Below are positions 1 to 5,805 of a stretch of DNA of 5,846 nt, in pieces (positions within the stretch are counted from its first letter, which is position 1; the number at the start of each line of letters is the position of its first letter). Below the pieces are notes generated by a model. That model had not been told where the DNA came from and ran no database searches. It saw only the letters and a list, made by a program, of their open reading frames with translations. A program made the position numbers and the translations under genes. Source of the stretch: an uncultured Selenomonadales bacterium (GTDB lineage: Bacteria; Bacillota; Negativicutes; Selenomonadales; Selenomonadaceae); the NCBI GenBank assembly GCA_946547205.1, contig CAMNPA010000095.1, positions 1 to 5,846 on the forward strand, read 5' to 3'.

Positions 1-1795
1 TATAAGTAGCCGTCGAATTGCTGAGCGTCCATTTCGCCGCCGTTGATGTTGATTTAATGACATCGGAGCCAAGCTTGAGAGTGTAGCCGTTGGAAATTGT
101 GACAGCTTTTTTATTCAACGACGCATCAGAGACCGTAACGACTTTGCCGCTGACTGACAGACCGTCCGTCGACTTCACGCCGCTGACCGTCGTCAAAGTC
201 TTGCTCGTCGATTTTTTGTAGGTGATTGATTTGGAATTGCTAGCCAATGTGTAATACGCGGACTTCGTTTGCTTATAAGTCGCGGTTGTATTGCTCATGC
301 TCCAAGATTTTTTTGTCGTCGAAGATTTGGCAACATCACTGCCTAGCGCGAGTTTGTAGCCCGTGCCGTTGAGTGAGACCTTTGCCGTGCCGAGAGCCGC
401 CTTTGACACGGTGACAACCTTGTTGCTCAATGAAATGCCGCTAAGAGATTTAACGCCTTTAATCGTGACCAAAGTTTTATCGCTCGTGCCGTAAGTGGCA
501 GTCGTGCCGCTCAACTTCCATGAATTCGTTTCAATCGGAGTTTCTTTGCCGACAATGTGGACAGCCGACAAGCTCGCCGCGCCGATTAACGAAATTTTTC
601 CGTCATCGACAGTGACAATGATGTCGTTGCCGCTTTTAGCTGTCGAATATGAGCCGCCGCTGATTGAAAGTGTGGAATCTGCCTTGAAACCGCTGATATA
701 GTCGTTGCCATCGCCGGAAGAATATTTAATCAAGAGATTGTCGCCGGTGTTGTAAATTGAATCGTTGCCGGTGCCCGCGTGTATCGTGACGTTCGAGCCT
801 GCATTATAGATGCTATCATTACCGTTGCCGCCGTTGATTGTGCTATTTGAACAACTATGACCGTTATAAATTTTATCGTCGTCATCTCCACCGTCTAATA
901 AAACATAGTTACCGGCAGAGTTAAAAATAGAATCATTGCCCGAACCGCCATTTATCGTTACATTATTTGCATAATCCGGGTAACCACTCAAAACATAATC
1001 ATTACCGTCGCCCGCGTCGATTGTCACGCCTTCGCCTTCGTTGGTAATGCTATCGTTACCCGCGCCGCCGTTTATCGACGTATAATCAGCACTATAAAAA
1101 TTAGTGTCGTCATCGTAGTAACCAACATTTCTAACAGTATCATCGCCGTCACCTGCGCTTATAGTGACGTTTGAACAGTAATTTACAATGTAATCGTCGC
1201 CAGCATCTGCGTTAATTGTGACTTGCGAGCAATTACCATTTTTAACATCGCCATTTTTAATAGAATCATTTCCGCCGAGAGCATTAATCGTCGCACCGCT
1301 GATTGAGTTGTTAATTGAGTCCGCGCCCGATGTTCCCGTGATGAGCTTTGAATAAGTTTTCGGTTCATCAACCGTTTCCGCTTTTCTAAAATCAACGTTG
1401 GTGTAGCGCAGAATTGACGCGCCGCTTAAGGTTATCTTGCCGTCATCGACAGAAACAATCACATCGTCGCCGATTGTCCTTTTGTAGTAAGAATCTTTGT
1501 AATAGACAATGAGCGTGTCGTCGTTGTCAAAGCCTTCAATAATGTCGTTGCCGTCTCCACTGTTATAAATGAGTAAAACATATTTGGATTGAAGGTCATA
1601 GTAATTGTCCAGTTGAATAGAATCGTTGCCGGTGCCGCCGATAATTGTGTTGTTGCCGGTGTAATAGTTGTGATAAATGGTGTCGTCTCCCGCGCCGCTT
1701 TTTACCGTGACATTATAGCCGTAAACTTCGATGAAATCATTGTTAGCGGTGCCGTTCACGACCGTATTGTCCATTCCGTTATAAATTTCAGCCAT
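1..1795 (-). CDS. RTX-like (hemolysin-type calcium-binding) repeat protein, 3' end outside window
   Basis: One frame is open without a stop from the ATG at 1795 to the left edge, giving 598 residues with the C-terminus missing. AGGAG at 1804-1808 sits 8 bases before the ATG. There is no signal peptide (it begins MAEIYNGMDNT), as expected for type I secretion. About a dozen glycine/aspartate nonapeptides of the form GGxGNDSIx occur, mostly at residues 33-60 and 150-370 (for example GGTGNDSI, GGAGNDSI, GGSGNDSI, GGNGNDSI). In this family such repeats bind calcium and fold as a parallel beta-roll after export. A second module, GDGNDxIxGF followed by a VDDGKI(T/S)L strand, occurs twice (about 79-137 and 360-417). 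From residue 426 the protein turns into Ser/Thr/Lys-rich tandem units starting W-x-(L/M)-S-x-(S/T)-TATY. It is last in a run with the Uma2 and ABC ATPase genes. A surface or secreted adhesin-like role is inferred; no enzymatic domain is visible. Confidence 0.88.
   Translation of the reverse strand, partial: MAEIYNGMDNTVVNGTANNDFIEVYGYNVTVKSGAGDDTIYHNYYTGNNTIIGGTGNDSIQLDNYYDLQSKYVLLIYNSGDGNDIIEGFDNDDTLIVYYKDSYYKRTIGDDVIVSVDDGKITLSGASILRYTNVDFRKAETVDEPKTYSKLITGTSGADSINNSISGATINALGGNDSIKNGDVKNGNCSQVTINADAGDDYIVNYCSNVTISAGDGDDTVRNVGYYDDDTNFYSADYTSINGGAGNDSITNEGEGVTIDAGDGNDYVLSGYPDYANNVTINGGSGNDSIFNSAGNYVLLDGGDDDDKIYNGHSCSNSTINGGNGNDSIYNAGSNVTIHAGTGNDSIYNTGDNLLIKYSSGDGNDYISGFKADSTLSISGGSYSTAKSGNDIIVTVDDGKISLIGAASLSAVHIVGKETPIETNSWKLSGTTATYGTSDKTLVTIKGVKSLSGISLSNKVVTVSKAALGTAKVSLNGTGYKLALGSDVAKSSTTKKSWSMSNTTATYKQTKSAYYTLASNSKSITYKKSTSKTLTTVSGVKSTDGLSVSGKVVTVSDASLNKKAVTISNGYTLKLGSDVIKSTSTAAKWTLSNSTATY
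2..520 (-). repeat. Tandem 72-91 residue units in the RTX-like protein
   Basis: Three copies of a coding repeat are seen, each starting with a Trp codon. Unit A is residues 426-497 (DNA 520-305), unit B is 498-588 (304-32), and unit C begins at 589 and is cut by the window edge. Shared landmarks in order are W-x-(L/M)-S-x-TTATY, K-TL-T-GVKS, the pair GISLSNKVVTVS / GLSVSGKVVTVS, and Y-LALGSDV / Y-LKLGSDV. Unit B is longer by about 19 residues, with an inserted Ser/Tyr/Lys-rich stretch right after its TATY. The copies are diverged in DNA, so this is an old protein-domain repeat. The number of copies beyond the left edge is unknown. Confidence 0.85.
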
Positions 1796-1812
1796 AAAAA
1801 CCGCTCCTTTCT

Positions 1813-2394
1813 TCAATAGCCCCACTTAAAAATATATTTCAGCGGAACTTTTAAGCCGTCGAGAATCGAAACGGGCACTTCATGCTTAACGTCGGCTTTT
1901 TCGGCGTCGTTGAGCTTTTTCAATTCTTTTTCGTCGAAGAGAATATATTCATCGTCGAGAAAATATTTGCCGTCGCGAAGAAGATAAACCGTAACGCTTT
2001 TAATCCACGGGTCGATAATCCAATATTCACGCACGCCGTTTCGTTCGTAAGTGTCCTTTTTGATTGTAACGTCTCTTTTCTTGGTAGATTTAGATAAAAT
2101 TTCGACAACCAAGTCGGGTGCGCCGTAAATATCGCCGCCCCAAGTTATAATTTGCTCATTTTCTTTTAATACAATGCTGAAGTCTGGTTGAAAAAGACTG
2201 CCGTCCGGAAAATAAACGTCAGCATTATCAGTGAAACAATAACCTAGATCTTTTGCGTCAAGATACGAGCCGATAAACATAAAAAGCCTTCCGCCGATAA
2301 CATTATGAATAGTGTTTGCCGCAGATGCCATAAATTTTTTCCCTCCGATAATTTCGTAAGACGGATAAAGCAAACGTTCATTGATAATTTCCAT
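1813..2394 (-). CDS. Uma2 family (DUF820) restriction-endonuclease-like protein
   Basis: The product has 193 residues, a usual length for the family. Hallmarks in order are an N-terminal helical segment with H30-NVIGGRL, QPDFSIV (D71), APDLVVEILS (E98), then D108 and K112 with Y116, and GVREYWIIDP (120-129). D71, E98 and K112 fit the PD-(D/E)xK-type metal site of this fold, so a nuclease active site appears intact. The substrate of Uma2 proteins is not settled. The start is the ATG at 2394, because AGGAG at 2404-2408 lies 9 bases upstream; a TTG at 2403 abuts that site and is unlikely. The AGGAG overlaps the stop codon of the ABC ATPase gene, and the RTX gene starts 17 bases downstream, pointing to one operon. 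The gene is visibly more AT-rich (38-40% GC in two sampled 60-base lines) than the ATPase gene (62% in one line), which may signal separate ancestry. Confidence 0.9.
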   Translation of the reverse strand: MEIINERLLYPSYEIIGGKKFMASAANTIHNVIGGRLFMFIGSYLDAKDLGYCFTDNADVYFPDGSLFQPDFSIVLKENEQIITWGGDIYGAPDLVVEILSKSTKKRDVTIKKDTYERNGVREYWIIDPWIKSVTVYLLRDGKYFLDDEYILFDEKELKKLNDAEKADVKHEVPVSILDGLKVPLKYIFKWGY

Positions 2395-2406
2395 AAAAAT
2401 CAACTC

Positions 2407-3120
2407 CTATACAATGTCGATGACTTCGTCGGAATGCGCCGTGATGATGTCTTTGGTGATTTTGCCGTCCTTGACGAGAATTTGACGGTCTGCCGCCTGT
2501 GCAATGTCCGGTTCGTGCGTGACTAAAATTATCGTGGAGCCTGCCGCGTGAAGTTCGCGAAAGATTTGCATGATCTCGCCCGTCGATTTCGTGTCAAGGT
2601 TGCCCGTCGGTTCGTCCGCCATCAAAATTGCCGGCTTCATTGCGATTGCCCGCGCGATAGCCACACGTTGACGTTGTCCGCCGGAAAGTTCGCTGGGCAA
2701 ATGTTCTGCGCGGTCGGCGAGTGAAACTTTTTTCAAGGCGTCCATTGCCAACGTGAGCCGCTCCTTTGAACTCAAGCCCGCGTAAACTGCCGGCAGTGCG
2801 ACGTTTTCTAAACTCGTGAGCTTCGGCAACAGGTTGAAGTTCTGAAAGACAAAGCCGATCGTTTTATTTCTGATTCGCGCCAAATCGTCGTCTGAAAGCC
2901 CGCTGACTTCCTGCCCGAGCAATTTATATGAGCCGACTGTTGGACGGTCGAGGCAGCCGAGAATATTCATCAGCGTCGATTTGCCGGAGCCCGAAGGTCC
3001 CATTAATGCCACGAATTCGCCTGCGTCAATCTTCAAGTCAACACCGTTGAGCGCGGCAACTGTCTCCGAGCCCATCTTGTAAAGTTTTTTCACGCCCGTT
3101 ATCGTCACGACGTTTTCCAT
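2407..3120 (-). CDS. ABC transporter ATP-binding protein, MacB/LolD/YknY-type
   Basis: A complete 237-residue nucleotide-binding subunit carries every standard motif: Walker A GPSGSGKS (41-48), Q-loop Q93 in FVFQNFNLLP, signature LSGGQRQRVAIARA (145-158), Walker B ILMADE with catalytic E170, D-loop NLD (174-176) and switch H202. The spacing and the sequences LMNILGCLDRPT and ADEPTGNLD are typical of the subfamily that drives MacB, LolCDE and FtsX-like permeases. Those permeases move lipoproteins, peptides or drugs across or out of the cytoplasmic membrane by a mechanical cycle. This protein would sit on the inner face of that membrane. AAGGAG at 3128-3133 precedes the ATG by 7 bases. It is the first gene of a minus-strand run with Uma2 and RTX genes. 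No permease or MacA-like partner is in the window, so the cargo cannot be named. The C-terminal tail after the H-loop is short and shows no extra domain. Confidence 0.95.
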   Translation of the reverse strand: MENVVTITGVKKLYKMGSETVAALNGVDLKIDAGEFVALMGPSGSGKSTLMNILGCLDRPTVGSYKLLGQEVSGLSDDDLARIRNKTIGFVFQNFNLLPKLTSLENVALPAVYAGLSSKERLTLAMDALKKVSLADRAEHLPSELSGGQRQRVAIARAIAMKPAILMADEPTGNLDTKSTGEIMQIFRELHAAGSTIILVTHEPDIAQAADRQILVKDGKITKDIITAHSDEVIDIV

Positions 3121-3148
3121 AAAAATTCTCCTTGCAAAAATTTTTTAC

Positions 3149-3177
3149 ATGATAACAAAAAAAATCTCCGCCGTAAA
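3149..3177 (-). promoter_or_regulatory. Possible promoter for the ABC-Uma2-RTX run
   Basis: On the minus strand, TTTACG (3177-3172) lies 17 bases before TATCAT (3154-3149). These match 4 of 6 and 5 of 6 consensus bases. Transcription would start near 3142, about 20 bases before the ATPase ATG. The -35 box lies inside the terminator hairpin of the preceding gene. It is the only reasonable candidate found between that terminator and the ATPase start, but the match is modest. Confidence 0.4.
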
Positions 3178-3196
3178 TTTTGACGGAGAAATTTTT
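3157..3196 (-). terminator. Intrinsic terminator after the PaaK-like gene
   Basis: Read on the minus strand, TCTCCG (3189-3184) pairs with CGGAGA (3170-3165) around a 13-base loop and is followed directly by eight T (3164-3157). A-rich bases at 3196-3192 can pair with part of the T-run. It starts 14 bases after the PaaK-like stop codon and ends about 36 bases before the ABC ATPase start, so it separates two transcription units. Confidence 0.75.
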
Positions 3197-3209
3197 ATCG
3201 TGCTGTTAA

Positions 3210-4181
3210 TCAAGTGTAAGGCGTGGCAATTCGCGTGAATGTTCGTCCGCACTGACAAGGGTCGCCCATGCGCCGCACCGCTTGCCCTGTACGATAGCGA
3301 ATCAACGGAAATGCTTGAGCCGTCAACGCCGTTACGACGAGTTCGCCCATGAAATCATTTTCCTCGACGACTTCATTGCTTCCGAAACGCAACAGCTCAA
3401 CCAAGAAATAATCTTCCTGCACGTGCTGACCGATTGAATCCGCGCATTGATAGAACAGTCCCGCGTTGGCGAGTTCCGGCGGTGCGAACAGATTAAAAAT
3501 TTTCGTCGACGTGCGGTCGATGATGTGTCGTTGCAATGTATTGAAGACGTTCAGCTCGTTGAGACAAAAAATTTTCGCAATCGGGTAGTCGATGATGTCT
3601 TTGCCCGCCGCTTCCATTTGAATTATCAGCTGCATGGCAAGTTGCGACGTTGTGATTAGCGTGTCGATGCTGAAAAGTTCCATGAAGTCGAGCCATTGCC
3701 GATAATCCGTGCCGAGCGGAATGACAGTCGCGCCGATTGATTCAAGGGCATAGAGTGCGTCAAGAATTCTGCTGTCCGTGAAGTCGCCTTGCACGCCGAC
3801 GATTGAGCCGCGCAGAACATCAGCCGCCACGAGAGCGCGAATCATCATTGCGACGTTGTTTTGAATGTCGCCGCGCGTGTAAAGGTTGACGATTTGCCCG
3901 GCACGATCGCTGCGATAATTTATGCGCACGACACTTGACAGCGGCAACGTCAAAAAATCCAGAGCGTCCGTCGTGTGAAGTTCTTCGCGCGTCAAAAGCG
4001 GCAGTCGTCGAACGTCCGAGAGTGTCTGAATATTTTCGGGCGCGACGCCGTGAAGTTGGAATGACCGCCGATAAAATTTGCTCCGCTCGTAACTCCACGC
4101 CACGATTTTTTTCAGCCGCTCCAGTTGCAAAATTTCCAATTCCTCGCGGCGAATCTGCTCAATCTGAACGTCAGCAAACAT
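3210..4181 (-). CDS. Short, degenerate phenylacetate-CoA ligase-like (PaaK / F390 synthetase-like) protein
   Basis: The product has 323 residues. It resembles the N-terminal core of PaaK-type adenylating enzymes: an REELEILQLERLKK-type start, SYERSKFYRRSF (30-41), LPLLTREEL (60-68), ATVIPLG (151-157), GELVVTAL (279-286), FPLIRYRTG (291-299) and a PCQCGRT Cys pair (C309, C311). Family members are usually about 430 residues; this one stops at RIATPYT, where the C-terminal domain normally begins. Key ATP-site motifs are altered. The glycine-rich SSGTTG loop is replaced by NYRSDRAG (88-95), the YGxSE motif reads FAPPE (232-236), and the Asp normally after RYRT(G/R) is Q300. A terminator follows at once, so the short form looks fixed rather than freshly broken. 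I infer a non-adenylating pseudoenzyme. The start is uncertain: GGAG at 4193-4196 is 11 bases from the ATG at 4181 and 5 from a TTG at 4187. Confidence 0.75.
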   Translation of the reverse strand: MFADVQIEQIRREELEILQLERLKKIVAWSYERSKFYRRSFQLHGVAPENIQTLSDVRRLPLLTREELHTTDALDFLTLPLSSVVRINYRSDRAGQIVNLYTRGDIQNNVAMMIRALVAADVLRGSIVGVQGDFTDSRILDALYALESIGATVIPLGTDYRQWLDFMELFSIDTLITTSQLAMQLIIQMEAAGKDIIDYPIAKIFCLNELNVFNTLQRHIIDRTSTKIFNLFAPPELANAGLFYQCADSIGQHVQEDYFLVELLRFGSNEVVEENDFMGELVVTALTAQAFPLIRYRTGQAVRRMGDPCQCGRTFTRIATPYT

Positions 4182-4258
4182 TGTCAATAATTCTCCAGTC
4201 TCCGATAAACCGTTGATAAAGTTGCGCTGTTTCAGTTAAGAATTGATTGCGCGTTATA

Positions 4259-4289
4259 ACTCCACACTCCAAACTCCAAACTCCAAACT
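4259..4289. repeat. Tandem 7-base repeat (ACTCCAA on plus strand)
   Basis: The unit ACTCCAA occurs perfectly at 4266-4272, 4273-4279 and 4280-4286. It is preceded by one variant copy ACTCCAC (4259-4265) and followed by a partial ACT (4287-4289). The array ends one base before the cheR stop codon, within the 109-base gap between cheR and the PaaK-like gene. On the coding (minus) strand each unit reads TTGGAGT and so contains GGAG, a ribosome-binding-site core. Its length could vary by slippage. Confidence 0.9.
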
Positions 4290-4290
4290 G

Positions 4291-5079
4291 TCAAGCAAGC
4301 TCCGGCTTCTGATAAAAGAACGGCTTATAAGTCACGTAACCGATTTGCCGCGAATTCAAAATGGATTCTGTGCCGCCGACGAAGAGAATTCCGCCGGGCT
4401 TGAGTGCCTTGAAGAAATTTTTGTAGAGTTCAGCCTTCGCTTCTTCCGTGAAATAGATGACGACGTTGCGGCAAAGAATCAAGTCGAAATTGCGCTCGAA
4501 AGAATCTTTCAGCAGATTGTGGCGTTTGAAGTCGACGGACATTTTAATTTCGGGCTTGATGGCAAATTTTCCGTCGGGCGTCTTGGTGAAGTATTTGACT
4601 TTGCGGTCGGAACGCATTGCTTTGATTTCGTCGGAAGTGTAAATGCCTTTCTTTGCCTTGGCGAGAATTTCGATGTCCAAATCGGTTGCAAGAATTCTGT
4701 GACGTTTGCCGGGCGTGAGTTCTTTCATGATAATCGACAGCGAATAGGGCTCCGCGCCGATTGAACAGCCCGCGCTCCAAATGTTGAGCGAATCGTTTTT
4801 CTTCAAAAGGTAAGGGATAATGTCGGTCTCAAGCAAACCGAACTTATCGGCGTTGCGGAAGAATTCGGAGACGTTGATTGTCAGATACTCTATGAAGTCC
4901 GCGAATTTCTGTTTGTCTTTGACCGCGTCGTTAAAGAAGGCAGTGTAGCTTTTGAACGGCGTCTTGTTGATTAGGTTGTTGATTCGCCGACGCATTTGCT
5001 GTTCCTTATAAAGTTGCAAGTCGATGCCGGTTTTCTTGTTGAGTTTGTCTTTAAAAAGTTCCCAGTCCTTGTCGTCCAT
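4291..5079 (-). CDS. cheR: CheR-type chemotaxis protein-glutamate O-methyltransferase
   Basis: The product has 262 residues, a normal CheR length. CheR uses S-adenosylmethionine to methylate glutamates on chemoreceptors in the cytoplasm and so resets their sensitivity. Visible landmarks are the N-terminal helical CheR domain (about 1-70), NVSEFFR (69-75), the SAM-binding loop WSAGCSIGAEPYSL (101-114), ATDLDIEIL (131-139) ending the second strand, and LILCRNVVIYF (200-210), followed by LKPGGILFVGGTE (226-238). The ATG at 5079 is chosen because GGGAGG (5089-5094) lies 9 bases upstream and the CheR domain begins there. The frame runs open upstream to 5286, but that part is non-conserved leader and contains the promoter. 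No other chemotaxis gene is in the window, so whether it serves receptors or another signalling system is unknown. No terminator follows, and the PaaK-like gene may be co-transcribed. Confidence 0.93.
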   Translation of the reverse strand: MDDKDWELFKDKLNKKTGIDLQLYKEQQMRRRINNLINKTPFKSYTAFFNDAVKDKQKFADFIEYLTINVSEFFRNADKFGLLETDIIPYLLKKNDSLNIWSAGCSIGAEPYSLSIIMKELTPGKRHRILATDLDIEILAKAKKGIYTSDEIKAMRSDRKVKYFTKTPDGKFAIKPEIKMSVDFKRHNLLKDSFERNFDLILCRNVVIYFTEEAKAELYKNFFKALKPGGILFVGGTESILNSRQIGYVTYKPFFYQKPELA

Positions 5080-5115
5080 GTTGTTTGACCTCCCGCAAAA
5101 AAAATTTATATCGGC

Positions 5116-5144
5116 ATTGTAGCAAAGGCAAGGGATAATTTCAA
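5116..5144 (-). promoter_or_regulatory. Promoter of cheR
   Basis: On the minus strand, TTGAAA (5144-5139) is separated by 17 bases from TACAAT (5121-5116), each matching 5 of 6 consensus bases. TGC directly before the -10 makes it an extended -10 promoter. Predicted transcription starts near 5109, about 30 bases before the cheR ATG. Confidence 0.7.
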
Positions 5145-5232
5145 CAGCTTTGACAATCGCATAAAAACCGAATTCGGAAGAACTTCGCCATAAACACGAC
5201 CGATTTGCGCATGAAACGATAATGAATGCTCG

Positions 5233-5261
5233 TTGCCCGAAGTGAAAAGCTTTGCTACAAT
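5233..5261 (+). promoter_or_regulatory. Promoter of the HPr-like gene
   Basis: TTGCCC (5233-5238) is 17 bases before TACAAT (5256-5261), with TGC immediately upstream of the -10. The -35 is weak (4 of 6) and the -10 good (5 of 6, extended). A second TACAAT overlaps at 5261-5266. Transcription would start near 5268, giving a leader of about 50 bases that carries the ribosome binding site. Confidence 0.6.
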
Positions 5262-5318
5262 ACAATCGTCGCAAGGACGCGAGCAAGAATCAAAGGAGTT
5301 ATCAAGGAGGCATTCAAA

Positions 5319-5663
5319 ATGAAACACGCATACAAGAATTTAAAACATAAAAGCAAGGTCGCTGCGATTGTCGAGGCTCCGGCTAAGACGGCGCACGCGG
5401 AAGTTTCATTCATCACGGTTGCAAAAGGCGTTCTCGGATTCAGAGAGAGCGCGCACCTCGTCAAAATCGCCGAAGAGACAGACTGCTTGATTAGCATTGC
5501 ATCGGGCAAAAAATTCGGCACGACGAAGAGTATTCTTTCAATGGTCAATCTCGGCATCCTCGCGGGCAAAAGTTTGGTGCTCAACATCAAAGGCGCACGC
5601 AACGAAGAGGCTTATCGTCGAGTTGCAAAAGTTATCGGCGGCGAAACTGACGGTAACAGCTGA
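5319..5663 (+). CDS. HPr-family (Crh-like) protein lacking the catalytic histidine
   Basis: The product has 114 residues, with an HPr-like domain at about 31-107 after a basic N-terminal extension. AAGGAGG (5304-5310) lies 8 bases before the ATG at 5319. The frame is open upstream to 5226, but that part covers the promoter. HPr normally carries phosphate from enzyme I to sugar transporters on His15. Aligned with Bacillus HPr, AHLVKIA (45-51) matches the helix after the active site. KSILSMVNLGIL (70-81) matches the KSIMGVMSLGI segment that carries regulatory Ser46, and KGARNEEAYRRVAKVI (91-106) matches the last helix. At the active site, GIHARPA is replaced by VLGFRES: Gly40 stands where His15 should be, Arg42 is kept and Ser71 stands at Ser46. 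This resembles Bacillus Crh, which lost His15 but is still phosphorylated on Ser46. A regulatory rather than sugar-transport role is inferred. The gene is monocistronic and diverges from cheR. Confidence 0.8.
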   Translation: MKHAYKNLKHKSKVAAIVEAPAKTAHAEVSFITVAKGVLGFRESAHLVKIAEETDCLISIASGKKFGTTKSILSMVNLGILAGKSLVLNIKGARNEEAYRRVAKVIGGETDGNS

Positions 5664-5724
5664 CGGATTTTCCGTCCCAACAATCGAATTCCAGTTTAAC
5701 CCACCCACTCATAAAATACCCACT

Positions 5725-5769
5725 AAAAAAGGTCCGGGACTTCAAGCAAGTCCGAGGGCTTCTTTTTTT
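5725..5769. terminator. Intrinsic terminator after the HPr-like gene, possibly bidirectional
   Basis: GGACTT (5737-5742) pairs with AAGTCC (5748-5753) around the 5-base loop CAAGC. After a small internal loop the stem continues with GGTCC (5731-5735) against GGGCT (5756-5760), including G-U pairs. Six A precede the stem (5725-5730) and seven T follow (5763-5769). It lies about 60 bases after the HPr-like stop codon. The flanking A-run would also give a T-run on the minus strand. Confidence 0.85.
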
Positions 5770-5805
5770 GTCCGGAGCGTGTAATTTTTTTTTTGCGTTT
5801 AGGAT

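Noticed and set aside
700..1700. Regularly spaced similar DNA segments that could suggest a CRISPR array
   Set aside because: The spacing follows coding of glycine/aspartate nonapeptides in one open frame; there are no identical direct repeats with unique spacers.
495..1819. Short open frames on both strands within the RTX-like gene
   Set aside because: The minus-strand RTX frame is open throughout with meaningful repeats; the others are by-products of its repetitive codons.
3820..4216. Open frames on both strands of about 92 codons inside the PaaK-like gene
   Set aside because: They are shadows of the PaaK-like frame, low in complexity and arginine-rich, without ribosome binding sites.
4243..4764. 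Plus-strand open frame of 173 codons across the cheR gene
   Set aside because: It lies antisense to a clear CheR with all motifs, and its translation shows no family features or ribosome binding site.
5150..5155. Perfect TTGACA -35 box on the plus strand
   Set aside because: No -10-like hexamer lies 16-18 bases downstream.
5080..5286. N-terminal extension of CheR up to 5286
   Set aside because: A strong ribosome binding site and the start of the CheR domain favour the ATG at 5079, and the promoter lies inside the extension.
5226..5318. Upstream start for the HPr-like protein at 5226
   Set aside because: That start precedes the predicted promoter elements and has no ribosome binding site, whereas AAGGAGG sits 8 bases before the ATG at 5319.
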